The notes under the pieces were generated by a model, which was given only the letters and a program-made list of their open reading frames with translations, did no database searches and was not told the DNA's origin. Positions 8,227 through 16,961 of a stretch of DNA of 64,000 nt are shown in pieces. A program made the translations under genes and the position numbers. Source of the stretch: Clostridioides difficile (GTDB lineage Bacteria; Bacillota; Clostridia; Peptostreptococcales; Peptostreptococcaceae); NCBI GenBank assembly GCA_012955965.1, contig JABBZI010000012.1:56867-120866 (forward strand), written 5' to 3'. Each line of letters starts with the position of its first letter. Position 1 is the stretch's first letter.

Positions 8227-10470
8227 CTATATCTTTATTGATTTTCTAAGGAAATCTGACGTTATAGTGCAACCTCTTTCAAACATTTCTAGTGGTGTAC
8301 CTTCAAACACTACCTGGCCACCGTTTTTACCACCATCAGGACCAATATCAATCACCCAATCAGCTTGTTTCAAAACATCTAAATTATGTTCAATTATAAT
8401 TACAGTATTACCTTTCTCAACTATATGCTCAAAAATCAACATAAGCTTTTCAATATCAGAGCCATGAAGCCCTGTAGTCGGCTCATCTAAAATATAGATA
8501 GTACCTTTTTTGTTGAGGTTTTTAGCTAACTTAATTCGTTGACGTTCTCCTCCAGATAGTGTGCTAAGCGGTTGACCTAAGGTCATATAAGATAAGCCAA
8601 CATCTTTCATGGTTTGTAAGATTTTACAAAGCTTCTTTTCTGTAAAAAATTCAAGAGCTTCATCGACTGTCATGGATAGTACATCAACTATATGTTTGCC
8701 TTTATATAATTTTGACAAAACTTCTTTACTATATCTGGTACCTTTGCAAGCTTCACATGTATTAATAATAGGGTCCATGAATACAAGCTCTGTAACAAGT
8801 ACTCCTTTACCATCGCAAACAGGACAAGCCCCCCTTGAATTAAAGCTGAATAAACCTTCTTCAACATTATTTTCTTTAGCAAATACTTTTCTTATCTCAT
8901 CAAAGAAACCAAGAAATGTAGCAGGCATAGAACGGCTTGTAGCTGTAATACGGCTTTGGTCGATTTTAATAACATCTTTTTCGTACTTTTGTGCAAAAAC
9001 ATGAGAGATTAAAGTACTCTTGCCAGAACCTGCTACTCCAGTAACGACAGTCATAATTCCCACTGGTAAATCTACATCAACATGTTTTAGATTATTTATA
9101 CAAGCATCTCTAATTGGAAGGGTACCTTTTGGCTGACGAGAATTAGTTTTTATAGGTAATGATAGATTCATTGCATTTGAAGTAAGAGTATTTGCTAAAA
9201 GTAATTTGTCATAAGAACCTTGGAATACAACATGTCCACCATGCATACCAGCACTCGGTCCAATATCTATAACTTCATCTGCTATGGAGATAACGTCTTT
9301 ATCATGCTCTACCACAAGGACAGTGTTTCCTCTATCTCTAAGTTTTTTTAATAACTGATTCATACGATGTACATCTCGTGAGTGCATACCAGTACTAGGT
9401 TCATCGAAAATATAAGTCATACCTGTGAGGCTACTTCCCATATAGCGTACAAGTTTTAATCTTTGAGCTTCTCCTCCAGATAGAGATGATGATTCTCTAT
9501 TTAGATGTAGGTAAGGAAGTCCAATATCAATCATTCTTTTTAAACCATCAGCAAGAGTCTTTATTACAGTTTCAACTCTTTTATCTTTTATTTGTAACAA
9601 TAAATCATAAAGGTCAGTAAGTTCCATATCACACATATCTGCAATCGAATATCCTAAGATAGTGCAGTTAAGAGTTTCTTTATTTAATCTTTTTCCGTGG
9701 CAGATAGGACATTCTTTATCTGTTATAAGTCTTTCTGATTTTTCTTTTGTGTGTTTACTCATATTGCTAATATCTCGATTTAGATATGTTTGATTATATT
9801 TGTTAAAAATACCATCTATTTTTGGATTTTCTTGTTTAGCATCTTTATTTTTTGAGCCATAAAGCAATAAATTATATTCTTCTAAAGAATAATTCTTTAG
9901 GGGTTTATCTAAGTCAAAAAGTCCAGACTCTGCATACTGCTTCCAATACCATGAATTAGGCTTAAATAAAGAGTCATTTATACATCCTGTATTCCATGAA
10001 TTTTCAGGATTTAGAATGGATTCAATATTTATTACTTTAACTCTACCAATTCCAGAACAATTTTTACACATACCATTTGGGTCGTTAAAAGAAAAATATG
10101 AAGTTGTTCCTATGTAAGGTTCTCCAATTCTAGAAAATAATAGTCTTAATGATGAATATAAATCACTTATAGTACCAACTGTGGAACGTGCATTGCCACC
10201 AAGAGGAGTTTGGTCTACGATTACAGAAGCAGTTAAATTATCAATCAGCTCTACCTGAGGTTTTCTATGTTTAGGGAGTCTATTTCTGATAAATGAAGAG
10301 TATGTTTCATTCATCTGTCTTTGTGATTCTGCTGCAATTGTATCAAATACAATACTGGATTTGCCAGAGCCAGAAACTCCAGTAAAAACAACAATTTTAT
10401 TTTTGGGGATTTTAAATGATATATTTTTTATATTATTTTGTGTAAGTCCTTTTATTATAATATTTGACAT
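8227..10470 (-). CDS. Short UvrA-like ABC ATPase (UvrA2/DrrC-type, resistance-associated)
   Basis: 747 residues, clearly shorter than housekeeping UvrA (about 940). Two ABC ATPase halves are present: Walker A GVSGSGKSSI (near residue 31) and GVAGSGKSTL (about 481), and signatures SSLSGGEAQRLKLV and STLSGGERQRIKLA, each followed by FDEPSTGM/LDEPTTGL. Zinc modules CKNCSGIGR, CPICHGKRLN, and CPVCDGKG with CEACKGTRY are kept. The missing length corresponds to the N-terminal insert that includes the UvrB-binding region. Short UvrA paralogues are known from resistance loci for DNA-binding drugs and probably act outside normal excision repair. The start ATG follows AAAGGATT. It is convergent with helD and divergent from blaX. 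Confidence 0.85.
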   Translation of the reverse strand: MSNIIIKGLTQNNIKNISFKIPKNKIVVFTGVSGSGKSSIVFDTIAAESQRQMNETYSSFIRNRLPKHRKPQVELIDNLTASVIVDQTPLGGNARSTVGTISDLYSSLRLLFSRIGEPYIGTTSYFSFNDPNGMCKNCSGIGRVKVINIESILNPENSWNTGCINDSLFKPNSWYWKQYAESGLFDLDKPLKNYSLEEYNLLLYGSKNKDAKQENPKIDGIFNKYNQTYLNRDISNMSKHTKEKSERLITDKECPICHGKRLNKETLNCTILGYSIADMCDMELTDLYDLLLQIKDKRVETVIKTLADGLKRMIDIGLPYLHLNRESSSLSGGEAQRLKLVRYMGSSLTGMTYIFDEPSTGMHSRDVHRMNQLLKKLRDRGNTVLVVEHDKDVISIADEVIDIGPSAGMHGGHVVFQGSYDKLLLANTLTSNAMNLSLPIKTNSRQPKGTLPIRDACINNLKHVDVDLPVGIMTVVTGVAGSGKSTLISHVFAQKYEKDVIKIDQSRITATSRSMPATFLGFFDEIRKVFAKENNVEEGLFSFNSRGACPVCDGKGVLVTELVFMDPIINTCEACKGTRYSKEVLSKLYKGKHIVDVLSMTVDEALEFFTEKKLCKILQTMKDVGLSYMTLGQPLSTLSGGERQRIKLAKNLNKKGTIYILDEPTTGLHGSDIEKLMLIFEHIVEKGNTVIIIEHNLDVLKQADWVIDIGPDGGKNGGQVVFEGTPLEMFERGCTITSDFLRKSIKI

Positions 10471-10703
10471 GAATGTTAAATCCTTTCTTAGTACATTTTA
10501 GTAAAGCAATTTTATTCTGTAAGCATATTATAATAAAATTAAAAGCTACTTTCCTGATATATTCTGCTATGTTATAGAAAGTATTTCTAAGTTCAATCAG
10601 TCTCACACAATCTGAATAAATGATAGTTGATAATAGCTAAAAGAGTACATGATAGATATTTATAATTTGACAAATATAAAGATAATTACACAGTTAAAAT
10701 AAC

Positions 10704-10761
10704 TTGATATTTAAAACTTACTATTGTAATATTTAAATATTACAATAGTAAGTTTTAAATA
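10704..10761 (+). promoter_or_regulatory. blaX-blaCDD promoter with double BlaI operator in a 54-bp perfect palindrome
   Basis: The arms 10708-10734 and 10735-10761 are exact inverse complements (27 bp each, no loop). Each arm holds one BlaI-type core: TTACTATTGTAA (10718-10729) and its inverse TTACAATAGTAA (10740-10751). A promoter TTGATA (10704-10709), 17-nt spacer, TAATAT (10727-10732) runs through the first core, so a bound repressor would block polymerase. The same geometry is seen before the PBP gene at 25373. The rest of the 331-nt gap upstream holds no gene. Confidence 0.8.
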
Positions 10762-10801
10762 AAGAACAAATAATTACCTCACAAACTGAAAGGAGGACAT
10801 A

Positions 10802-11518
10802 ATGATACTACTAGTTATATTAAGTATCTTCATCATAACTTCAATCAACATAATTATATTAGGTAAAGAAAATATAAAAGATATAATTATCCCTTTAGTC
10901 CTATTTATTGTTAGTGATTTTTTATTTTTGTGTGGAAACATCATATTTAGGGGAGGATTAATTTTACTATTTATAGGTTTATTTGCAATACCATTGATGT
11001 TAATTGCATTTATATGGATTTTAGTACATATGATTAAGCTTTACTATAAAAAAGATTTAAATAAAAGAAAAATGATTGGATGTATATTTAGTATCTTTAT
11101 AAGCATAGGTACTATATTTATTCCTAGTCCAAGTGAAAGTTTTAGATTTAAATTTTATGAAGAAGATTACAATGTAGTAGCCAAAGCTATTTTGAAAGCT
11201 TATGATGAAAAAAAGTTAAGCCCTGAATGTAATTTTTATATTAAATCTGATAAAAATGAATTGGAGAAGATATTTTCTAAAGAAGTAATAAAAGAAACGG
11301 AAAAATTAAATAGAAATTTAGATGTTGTTAAAATTTCTGGAGATAAAAATTTAGTTAATTTTTTCTTCGGAGCCGAATTACAATCTGTTGATGGGATTGT
11401 AATTTTTAAAGACTTAAAAGATGTTAAACCAAAGTTAGATTTTATCAACAAGAGTATTCAAGCTCCTAGATTGGAGTATATTACAAATAATGTCTATTAT
11501 TTTAAAGTTGGACTATAA
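10802..11518 (+). CDS. blaX: Membrane protein co-transcribed with the class D beta-lactamase (BlaX)
   Basis: 238 residues. Residues 1-105 hold four hydrophobic segments (LLVILSIFIITSINIIIL; IIPLVLFIVSDFLFLCG; LILLFIGLFAIPLMLIAFIWILVH; MIGCIFSIFISIGTIF). The remaining 130 residues are soluble and mixed in charge, and no enzyme motif is recognised. AGGAGG at 10791-10796 stands five bases before the ATG. The beta-lactamase gene begins 27 nt after the stop, so this is the first gene of that operon under the BlaI operator. The name follows the described C. difficile blaX-blaCDD operon, from memory. Its biochemical role is not evident. Support of enzyme export or membrane retention is a guess. Confidence 0.75.
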   Translation: MILLVILSIFIITSINIIILGKENIKDIIIPLVLFIVSDFLFLCGNIIFRGGLILLFIGLFAIPLMLIAFIWILVHMIKLYYKKDLNKRKMIGCIFSIFISIGTIFIPSPSESFRFKFYEEDYNVVAKAILKAYDEKKLSPECNFYIKSDKNELEKIFSKEVIKETEKLNRNLDVVKISGDKNLVNFFFGAELQSVDGIVIFKDLKDVKPKLDFINKSIQAPRLEYITNNVYYFKVGL

Positions 11519-11545
11519 ACTTATATAGAGGAGATGGTATAAAGT

Positions 11546-12484
11546 ATGAAAAGAAACAATATTTTTATTTGGATAGTTATATTTCTAGTTGTCATAGCTA
11601 TGGGAGTATATTATGTAGGGAAAAAGCATAACAATACAAAACAAAAACATGATAAGAACTATATAAACTCTGAATCAGATAAATCCAAAATTGAAAACGA
11701 TGACCAAAATAAAAAAGAAAAAATTAATATAGTTGATTATAGTGATTGTTTTGAAAATATTAGTGGAGGAGCTATTTTTTATAATACTAAAAATAAAGAA
11801 TATAATATATATAATAAAGAATTAATTGAAACAAGAAGGTCACCATGTTCTACTTTTAAAATAGTTTCAACTCTAATTGGTCTAGAAAAAGGAGTAATAA
11901 ACTCAAAAGAATCAATTATGGGATATGATGGAACAATTTATAAAAATAAAAATTGGAATAGAAATCTTAATTTAGAAGAGGCATTTAAGGAATCTTGTGT
12001 TTGGTACTATAAAAAATTATTAAATCAAGTTGACTCTAAATCTGTTCAAAAAACTCTAGATGATTTAAAATATGGTAACTGTGATATTAGTGAATGGGAA
12101 GGCGATTTAAAAAATGGAATGGGACATTTAAATGGATTTTGGTTAGAATCTTCATTACAAATATCTCCAAAGGAGCAAGCAGAAACAGTAGCAAGGATAT
12201 TTGAAGGAGATACAAGCTTTAAAAAAGAGCATATTAATATTTTAAAAGATATTATGAAAATAGATATAAATGATAAAAACATAAATTTATATGGAAAAAC
12301 TGGTACAGGATATGATAGAAAAAATCAATGTGCAGATGCTTGGTTTGTTGGTATGGTAGAAATTAAAAAAGATACTTATTACTTTGCTATTAAATCAGAT
12401 GATTCTAATAAAGAAGTCACAGGTCCAAAGGTGAAAGAGATTGCAATTAATATAATTAAGAAATACTATGATGTCACAAAATAA
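11546..12484 (+). CDS. blaCDD: Class D beta-lactamase (CDD type)
   Basis: 312 residues. A hydrophobic N-terminal segment (FIWIVIFLVVIAMGVYYVG, about 8-26) followed by a lysine-rich linker would export it and may anchor it. No lipobox cysteine is present. The class D motifs are complete: STFK with the catalytic serine and the lysine that becomes carbamylated (about residue 102), YGN (about 176), FWLESSLQIS, and KTGTG (about 250). The enzyme hydrolyses penicillins and related drugs outside the membrane. It is closely similar in layout to the sensor domain of BlaR1 in this window (ESSLKISP, YGNCD, KTGTA). It is the second gene of the blaX operon and ends at a hairpin terminator. Confidence 0.93.
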   Translation: MKRNNIFIWIVIFLVVIAMGVYYVGKKHNNTKQKHDKNYINSESDKSKIENDDQNKKEKINIVDYSDCFENISGGAIFYNTKNKEYNIYNKELIETRRSPCSTFKIVSTLIGLEKGVINSKESIMGYDGTIYKNKNWNRNLNLEEAFKESCVWYYKKLLNQVDSKSVQKTLDDLKYGNCDISEWEGDLKNGMGHLNGFWLESSLQISPKEQAETVARIFEGDTSFKKEHINILKDIMKIDINDKNINLYGKTGTGYDRKNQCADAWFVGMVEIKKDTYYFAIKSDDSNKEVTGPKVKEIAINIIKKYYDVTK

Positions 12485-12607
12485 ACTTAATTTTATTTAC
12501 AGGGATAGCCTATTTAGTTATTAAATAATTTTACTAAGTTAAACATAGATAGAGTATAAATTCTATAGTACATAAAATATTTACTATTTAATAATAAAAT
12601 AAATCCT

Positions 12608-12639
12608 AAGAGATATTAAAATAAATGTTAATATCTCTT
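12608..12639. other. Stem-loop without T run downstream of blaCDD
   Basis: AAGAGATATTAA (12608-12619) / TTAATATCTCTT (12628-12639), a perfect 12-bp stem with an 8-nt loop just before the terminator. With no T run, it may protect the mRNA 3' end. Confidence 0.5.
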
Positions 12640-12643
12640 AAAG

Positions 12644-12690
12644 ACTATGCAATGTATTAAAAGTCTAAATAAAATATGTTGCATAGTTTT
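12644..12690 (+). terminator. Terminator of the blaX-blaCDD operon
   Basis: ACTATGCAA (12644-12652) / TTGCATAGT (12679-12687) with a 26-nt loop and a following T run. Confidence 0.7.
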
Positions 12691-12775
12691 TATTTTATAT
12701 TATAATCTTAAATAATATACAAAAATATATAAATGAAATTAAAAAATGAAATAATATTTGGAGGATTTGAATGTT

Positions 12776-13267
12776 ATGGATAGATTACTATGTATCAGAC
12801 CTGTATGTGATGAAGATGTTAAATTGGTAGAAGATTGGATTAACCAAGAATATATACTTAAATGGTTTAAAAGTTCTGAAGAATGGATAAAAGAAATTAA
12901 AGCTAGATTTGGGGAATTTAGTTTTGTAAAACATTTTATTGTTATGTATGATAATATGCCAATTGGGTTTTGCCAATATTATGATTGCCTTAGTGCAAAT
13001 GAAGTTTTTCATCCTAACATACCAATTATAGGTACATTTAGTATAGATTATTTAATTGGAGAGGAAGAGTATTTAAGGAGAGGTGTTGGAAAAGCAATCA
13101 TTAAATTGCTTATACATAAAATATTTAATGAAACAGAAGCTAAAAGAATAGTGGTTAAACCAGAAAAAGAAAATCTAGCTTCTTGTAACTCTTTAAGAAC
13201 GAATAATTTTGAATACGATGAAGAAAATGATTTATATCACTTAAGTAAGAGTAATTTTTTCGAGTAA
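12776..13267 (+). CDS. GNAT-family acetyltransferase, AAC(6')-like
   Basis: The frame opens at a TTG (12758) that overlaps the ribosome binding site TTGGAGG; the in-frame ATG at 12776, about 11 nt after GGAGG, is preferred, giving 163 residues. The layout matches AAC(6')-type GNATs: LCIRPVCDEDVKLVEDWIN at the start, IGFCQYYDC, then the acetyl-CoA loop EEYLRRGVGKAIIKLLIHKIF (about 100-120) and KPEKENLASCNSLRTNNF (typical ENxxS/A helix). These enzymes acetylate aminoglycosides or other amines. The actual substrate is not shown. It is monocistronic and follows the beta-lactamase operon. Confidence 0.75.
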   Translation: MDRLLCIRPVCDEDVKLVEDWINQEYILKWFKSSEEWIKEIKARFGEFSFVKHFIVMYDNMPIGFCQYYDCLSANEVFHPNIPIIGTFSIDYLIGEEEYLRRGVGKAIIKLLIHKIFNETEAKRIVVKPEKENLASCNSLRTNNFEYDEENDLYHLSKSNFFE

Positions 13268-13431
13268 AAGTGACTTATGATGATTAAAAATAGTTAAAAA
13301 TATAAATGTATTTATGAAATATAATTTACCTGATTAAATTGGGTACTTTAATGTTAGCTGATATTTAGACATGTGTCACTATAATGTCATTTTAGGTTGA
13401 TAAAATTTAACCATAAAGGAGATGATTGTAT

Positions 13432-14115
13432 ATGGAAATACTAAAATGTGAAAATCTCACAAAAATATATGGTTCAAATCAAACTAGGGTGACAGCCTTA
13501 AATAATGTGAATTTGTCAGTTCAAAAAGGGGATTTTGTATCTATTGTAGGAGCATCTGGCTCTGGTAAATCTACATTGTTGCACATGCTTGGAGGAGTAG
13601 ATAGACCCACATCTGGGAAAATTTATATTGAAGATACGGAAATAGCAAGTTTAAAAGAAGAAGCTCTTGCAGTTTTTCGACGTAGAAAAGTGGGTCTTAT
13701 CTATCAATTTTATAATCTTATACCAACTCTCGATGTTAGGAAAAATATATTATTACCAATGTTACTTGATAAAAGAAAAGTGGATGAAAATAGATTTTCT
13801 GAAATTGTATCAATATTAGGATTATCTGATAGATTAAATCATCTTCCGAGTCAACTTTCAGGTGGACAACAACAAAGAGTATCTATAGCTAGAAGTTTAA
13901 TCTATAGACCAGCTATCTTATTAGCAGATGAGCCAACAGGTAATCTCGATAGAAAAAATTCAGAAGAAATTGTAGATTTACTAAACCTATCAAATAAACG
14001 ATTTAATCAGACGATACTTCTTATTACTCATGATGAGAAAATAGCACTAGAAGCAAATCGTATTATAACTATGGAAGATGGTGTGATTGTCTCTGAAAAG
14101 GTGGTGAAGAAATGA
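13432..14115 (+). CDS. ABC transporter ATP-binding protein (MacB/BceA-like)
   Basis: Translation most likely starts at ATG 13432 after AAAGGAGAT (13416-13424), not at the in-frame TTG at 13426. About 227 residues. Walker A GASGSGKST, Q-loop YQFYNL, signature LSGGQQQRVSIARSL, Walker B ILLADEPTGNLD and H-switch THDE are all intact. The sequence is of the LolD/MacB/BceA class that energises FtsX-type permeases. Its stop overlaps the permease start by four bases (ATGA), so they are translationally coupled. A TATAAT at 13380-13385 is a good -10 candidate. The two-component system encoded convergently at 16962-18805 is the likely controller. Confidence 0.9.
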   Translation: MEILKCENLTKIYGSNQTRVTALNNVNLSVQKGDFVSIVGASGSGKSTLLHMLGGVDRPTSGKIYIEDTEIASLKEEALAVFRRRKVGLIYQFYNLIPTLDVRKNILLPMLLDKRKVDENRFSEIVSILGLSDRLNHLPSQLSGGQQQRVSIARSLIYRPAILLADEPTGNLDRKNSEEIVDLLNLSNKRFNQTILLITHDEKIALEANRIITMEDGVIVSEKVVKK

Positions 14116-16772
14116 ACATTCTTCAAGAATACACCTTAGACTTTGTACATCGTAACAAACGCAGTAGTATAGCCATAATGTTAGCCATATTACTTACTAC
14201 AACAATGATGTCTTCTTTATGTGGACTGTTGTATACTATGTGGAGTGATTTCGTAAGACTTTCAGTAGAGAAAGAAGGCAACTGGCATGGTGAATTATTT
14301 GATACTACCTATGGAAGTGACCTATCATTAATTGAAAACTTTTCTTCTGTTGATGATGTAATGGTGAAAGGGCAATGGTATGTAGGAAAAATCAGTAATG
14401 ACAAAAGAGATTATATAATTTATAGAAATGCCACATCAGAATACTGGAACTCCATGCCAGAAAAAGACACTATACTAGAAGGGCGTCAACCAAAGAATGC
14501 TAATGAAATTGCACTATCAAAACAGTACTTTGAGAGTAATCCAAGTACAAAGATTGGAGATAAGATTACTATTCCAATAGGAGATAGAACCTTAAATGGA
14601 AATTCTCTTGAACCTGTAGCTCCAAAATCAAAAAGTGAGAGTTTCAAAAAAACTGAAGAAATTACATTAACAATAGTAGGAAAAATGGATGTTACAACAT
14701 CATCAGTTGTACCTGCATATACAGCTCTAGGATATTTGGACAAAAAAAGCATAAAACCTAATGATAATATAACTGTGTACTTACGATTTAAAAATATAAG
14801 AAATACATATAAAGAACTCCCAAAACTTGCTAAGTCATTGGGGTGGAAAACTAATGAATATGGAAAATACAATCTTAAATACAATAGCAATTATCTTTTA
14901 AAGATGTTAGTCTTTTCTCCAGAACAGAAAGCATCTATGAATAGTATAGAAAAATTTGCAACTCCAATTATGTATTTTACAATAGCAATTTTTACAGTAG
15001 CAGTATTTGTAATGGTGATTTACAATGCATTTTCATTATCGGCAAATGCTAGGCTTACTCAATTAGGAATATTATCTAGTGTTGGTGCATCACCAAAACA
15101 AATTAAAAGGTCTGTAGTATTTGAAGGTTTTTTATTGACTATTGTACCTTTGCCAATAGGGTTATTTTTAGGCTGGTTGTTGTGTGATAGGCTCATAATT
15201 TATATTAATTCAATTAATTCTTTTACAGGTACTCAAAGTGTGGTATATACTTATGGTATTCCTGCTTTTTTACCAGCAGTTTTACTTACAATAATAACAG
15301 TATGGATTTCTGCACTTATTCCAGCACGAAAAGTATCAAAGATATCTCCTATAGAGGCAATACGACAAGGAGATAGTATTAAAATCAAAAAATCACATAA
15401 ATATTCACTAGGAAAGATATTTGGAATAGAGGGAGAACTTGCAATAAATGCACTTCATGCACGCAAAAAATCATATCGTACTGCAACAATATCCTTAACA
15501 CTATCTTTTCTATTGCTTACAGGATTTTTGCATATAATCGCAAATCAAGAAGGAGCAGAAGCTGTCTATGGAAGTGATGTTTATAAAGAACAAAGGGATA
15601 TATCAATCAATTTAACAAATGGAGAATCTGTAGAACCTGATTTTATTGAAAAGTTAAGTAAAACAGAAGGTGTAAAGAGTTCATTATATTATCTTAAGAT
15701 GTCTGCTACTACTTGGTTAACTGAAAAAGATGCCTCAAAAAAACTTGCAGAAAATGGCGGATTTAAAGATGTAGCTTCATCTAAAAAATACTCTCCTATA
15801 GAACGTAATGGTAAGTTTCGTATATACTCAGCTATAATTGGACTTGATGATAAGAGTTTTACAGAATATTGTAGACAAATTTCTGTAGACCCAAAGATAT
15901 TCTACAATACAGAAAAACCAACTTCAATTGTATATAATAAAGAAGAGGATATTAATCGTAGCACACGAAGAGATAAAGTATATATAGATTATTTAAATCT
16001 TTCAATAGGAGACAATCTTAAATTAAATGAAAGAATATCTGATGAAGATAAAGGAGATTATACTTTTAATATGAAAGTGGGAGCTATTACAAATACACTT
16101 CCTCAAATAATAAATACTAATTCAAGATATACATTAATTCAAATAGTACCAATGTCTATAGTACAGGATATATCTAAAAATTATAATGAAGAAGGCAGAC
16201 TACGTTCAAATAAAATGATGGGATTATTTAAAGTAGATAATCGTGATGATATTCCTAAAGTAAAAGAAAAATTAGAGTCTATTTATAATAAAGCTTATGG
16301 GTCAGGAGATTATAGTATTGAGGATGTTTTAGAAAATGAAGAAAAAGATGCTAGTGGAAGACAGACTATGAATTTAATAGTAAGCTTTATTACAGGATTA
16401 TTAGCAATGATTGGATTATCAAATGTACTGGCTACAGTATCAGGAAATCTTAGAAGTAGAAGACAAGAGTTTGCTATGTTACGTTCAGTTGGATTATCAC
16501 CAGGTGGTATAAAGAAGATGCTTACTTTAGAAGGCTTATTTTTAGGAATTACACCATTATTACTTAGTATCCCTGTACAAATAGCAATAGTGTATATTTT
16601 TCTGCGTATAAATGAAATACACTTTATAGAGTATTTGCCATTTGCACCTTTATCTACAATAATAGGTTTTACTGTACTGATTCTTTTTATTGTAATATCA
16701 TCGTATATGATAGGATATAAACAGTTAAAGAATGAAAATATAGTAGAATCTATAAAAAATGAAACAATATAA
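14112..16772 (+). CDS. FtsX-family ABC permease (two FtsX domains)
   Basis: 886 residues with about eight membrane segments in two FtsX domains: an N-terminal helix (about 19-40), a large outside region, three helices (about 290-405), a central helix (about 452-472), a second outside region of roughly 280 residues, and three C-terminal helices (about 755-880). The cytoplasmic turns SANARLTQLGILSSVGASPKQIKR and RSRRQEFAMLRSVGLSPGGIKK are the paired FtsX motifs. Such permeases with a BceA-like ATPase expel or detach peptide antibiotics, or move lipoproteins. The sequence resembles peptide-resistance exporters, but the substrate is unknown. It ends near a strong convergent terminator. Confidence 0.88.
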   Translation: MNILQEYTLDFVHRNKRSSIAIMLAILLTTTMMSSLCGLLYTMWSDFVRLSVEKEGNWHGELFDTTYGSDLSLIENFSSVDDVMVKGQWYVGKISNDKRDYIIYRNATSEYWNSMPEKDTILEGRQPKNANEIALSKQYFESNPSTKIGDKITIPIGDRTLNGNSLEPVAPKSKSESFKKTEEITLTIVGKMDVTTSSVVPAYTALGYLDKKSIKPNDNITVYLRFKNIRNTYKELPKLAKSLGWKTNEYGKYNLKYNSNYLLKMLVFSPEQKASMNSIEKFATPIMYFTIAIFTVAVFVMVIYNAFSLSANARLTQLGILSSVGASPKQIKRSVVFEGFLLTIVPLPIGLFLGWLLCDRLIIYINSINSFTGTQSVVYTYGIPAFLPAVLLTIITVWISALIPARKVSKISPIEAIRQGDSIKIKKSHKYSLGKIFGIEGELAINALHARKKSYRTATISLTLSFLLLTGFLHIIANQEGAEAVYGSDVYKEQRDISINLTNGESVEPDFIEKLSKTEGVKSSLYYLKMSATTWLTEKDASKKLAENGGFKDVASSKKYSPIERNGKFRIYSAIIGLDDKSFTEYCRQISVDPKIFYNTEKPTSIVYNKEEDINRSTRRDKVYIDYLNLSIGDNLKLNERISDEDKGDYTFNMKVGAITNTLPQIINTNSRYTLIQIVPMSIVQDISKNYNEEGRLRSNKMMGLFKVDNRDDIPKVKEKLESIYNKAYGSGDYSIEDVLENEEKDASGRQTMNLIVSFITGLLAMIGLSNVLATVSGNLRSRRQEFAMLRSVGLSPGGIKKMLTLEGLFLGITPLLLSIPVQIAIVYIFLRINEIHFIEYLPFAPLSTIIGFTVLILFIVISSYMIGYKQLKNENIVESIKNETI

Positions 16773-16926
16773 ATAAAAGTTATCCGAATTCATTTAAGGA
16801 TAACACTTTAAGATTGTTTATAAGTATAGGTATGGTTTATCTGTTTAATAAAATCTGATTTATTTAATAGAGTATGAAATATAAATAGAAACATATTGTT
16901 TAAATAATATATAAGATACAAATATA

Positions 16927-16958
16927 GCTGGATTATAGGGTTTTACCTATAATCCAGC
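16927..16958. terminator. Bidirectional terminator between ABC permease and histidine kinase
   Basis: Perfect 13-bp stem GCTGGATTATAGG (16927-16939) / CCTATAATCCAGC (16946-16958) with a 6-nt loop, directly beside the kinase stop. A weaker hairpin (GTTATCC 16779-16785 / GGATAAC 16798-16804) lies just after the permease stop. Confidence 0.85.
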
Positions 16959-16961
16959 ATT

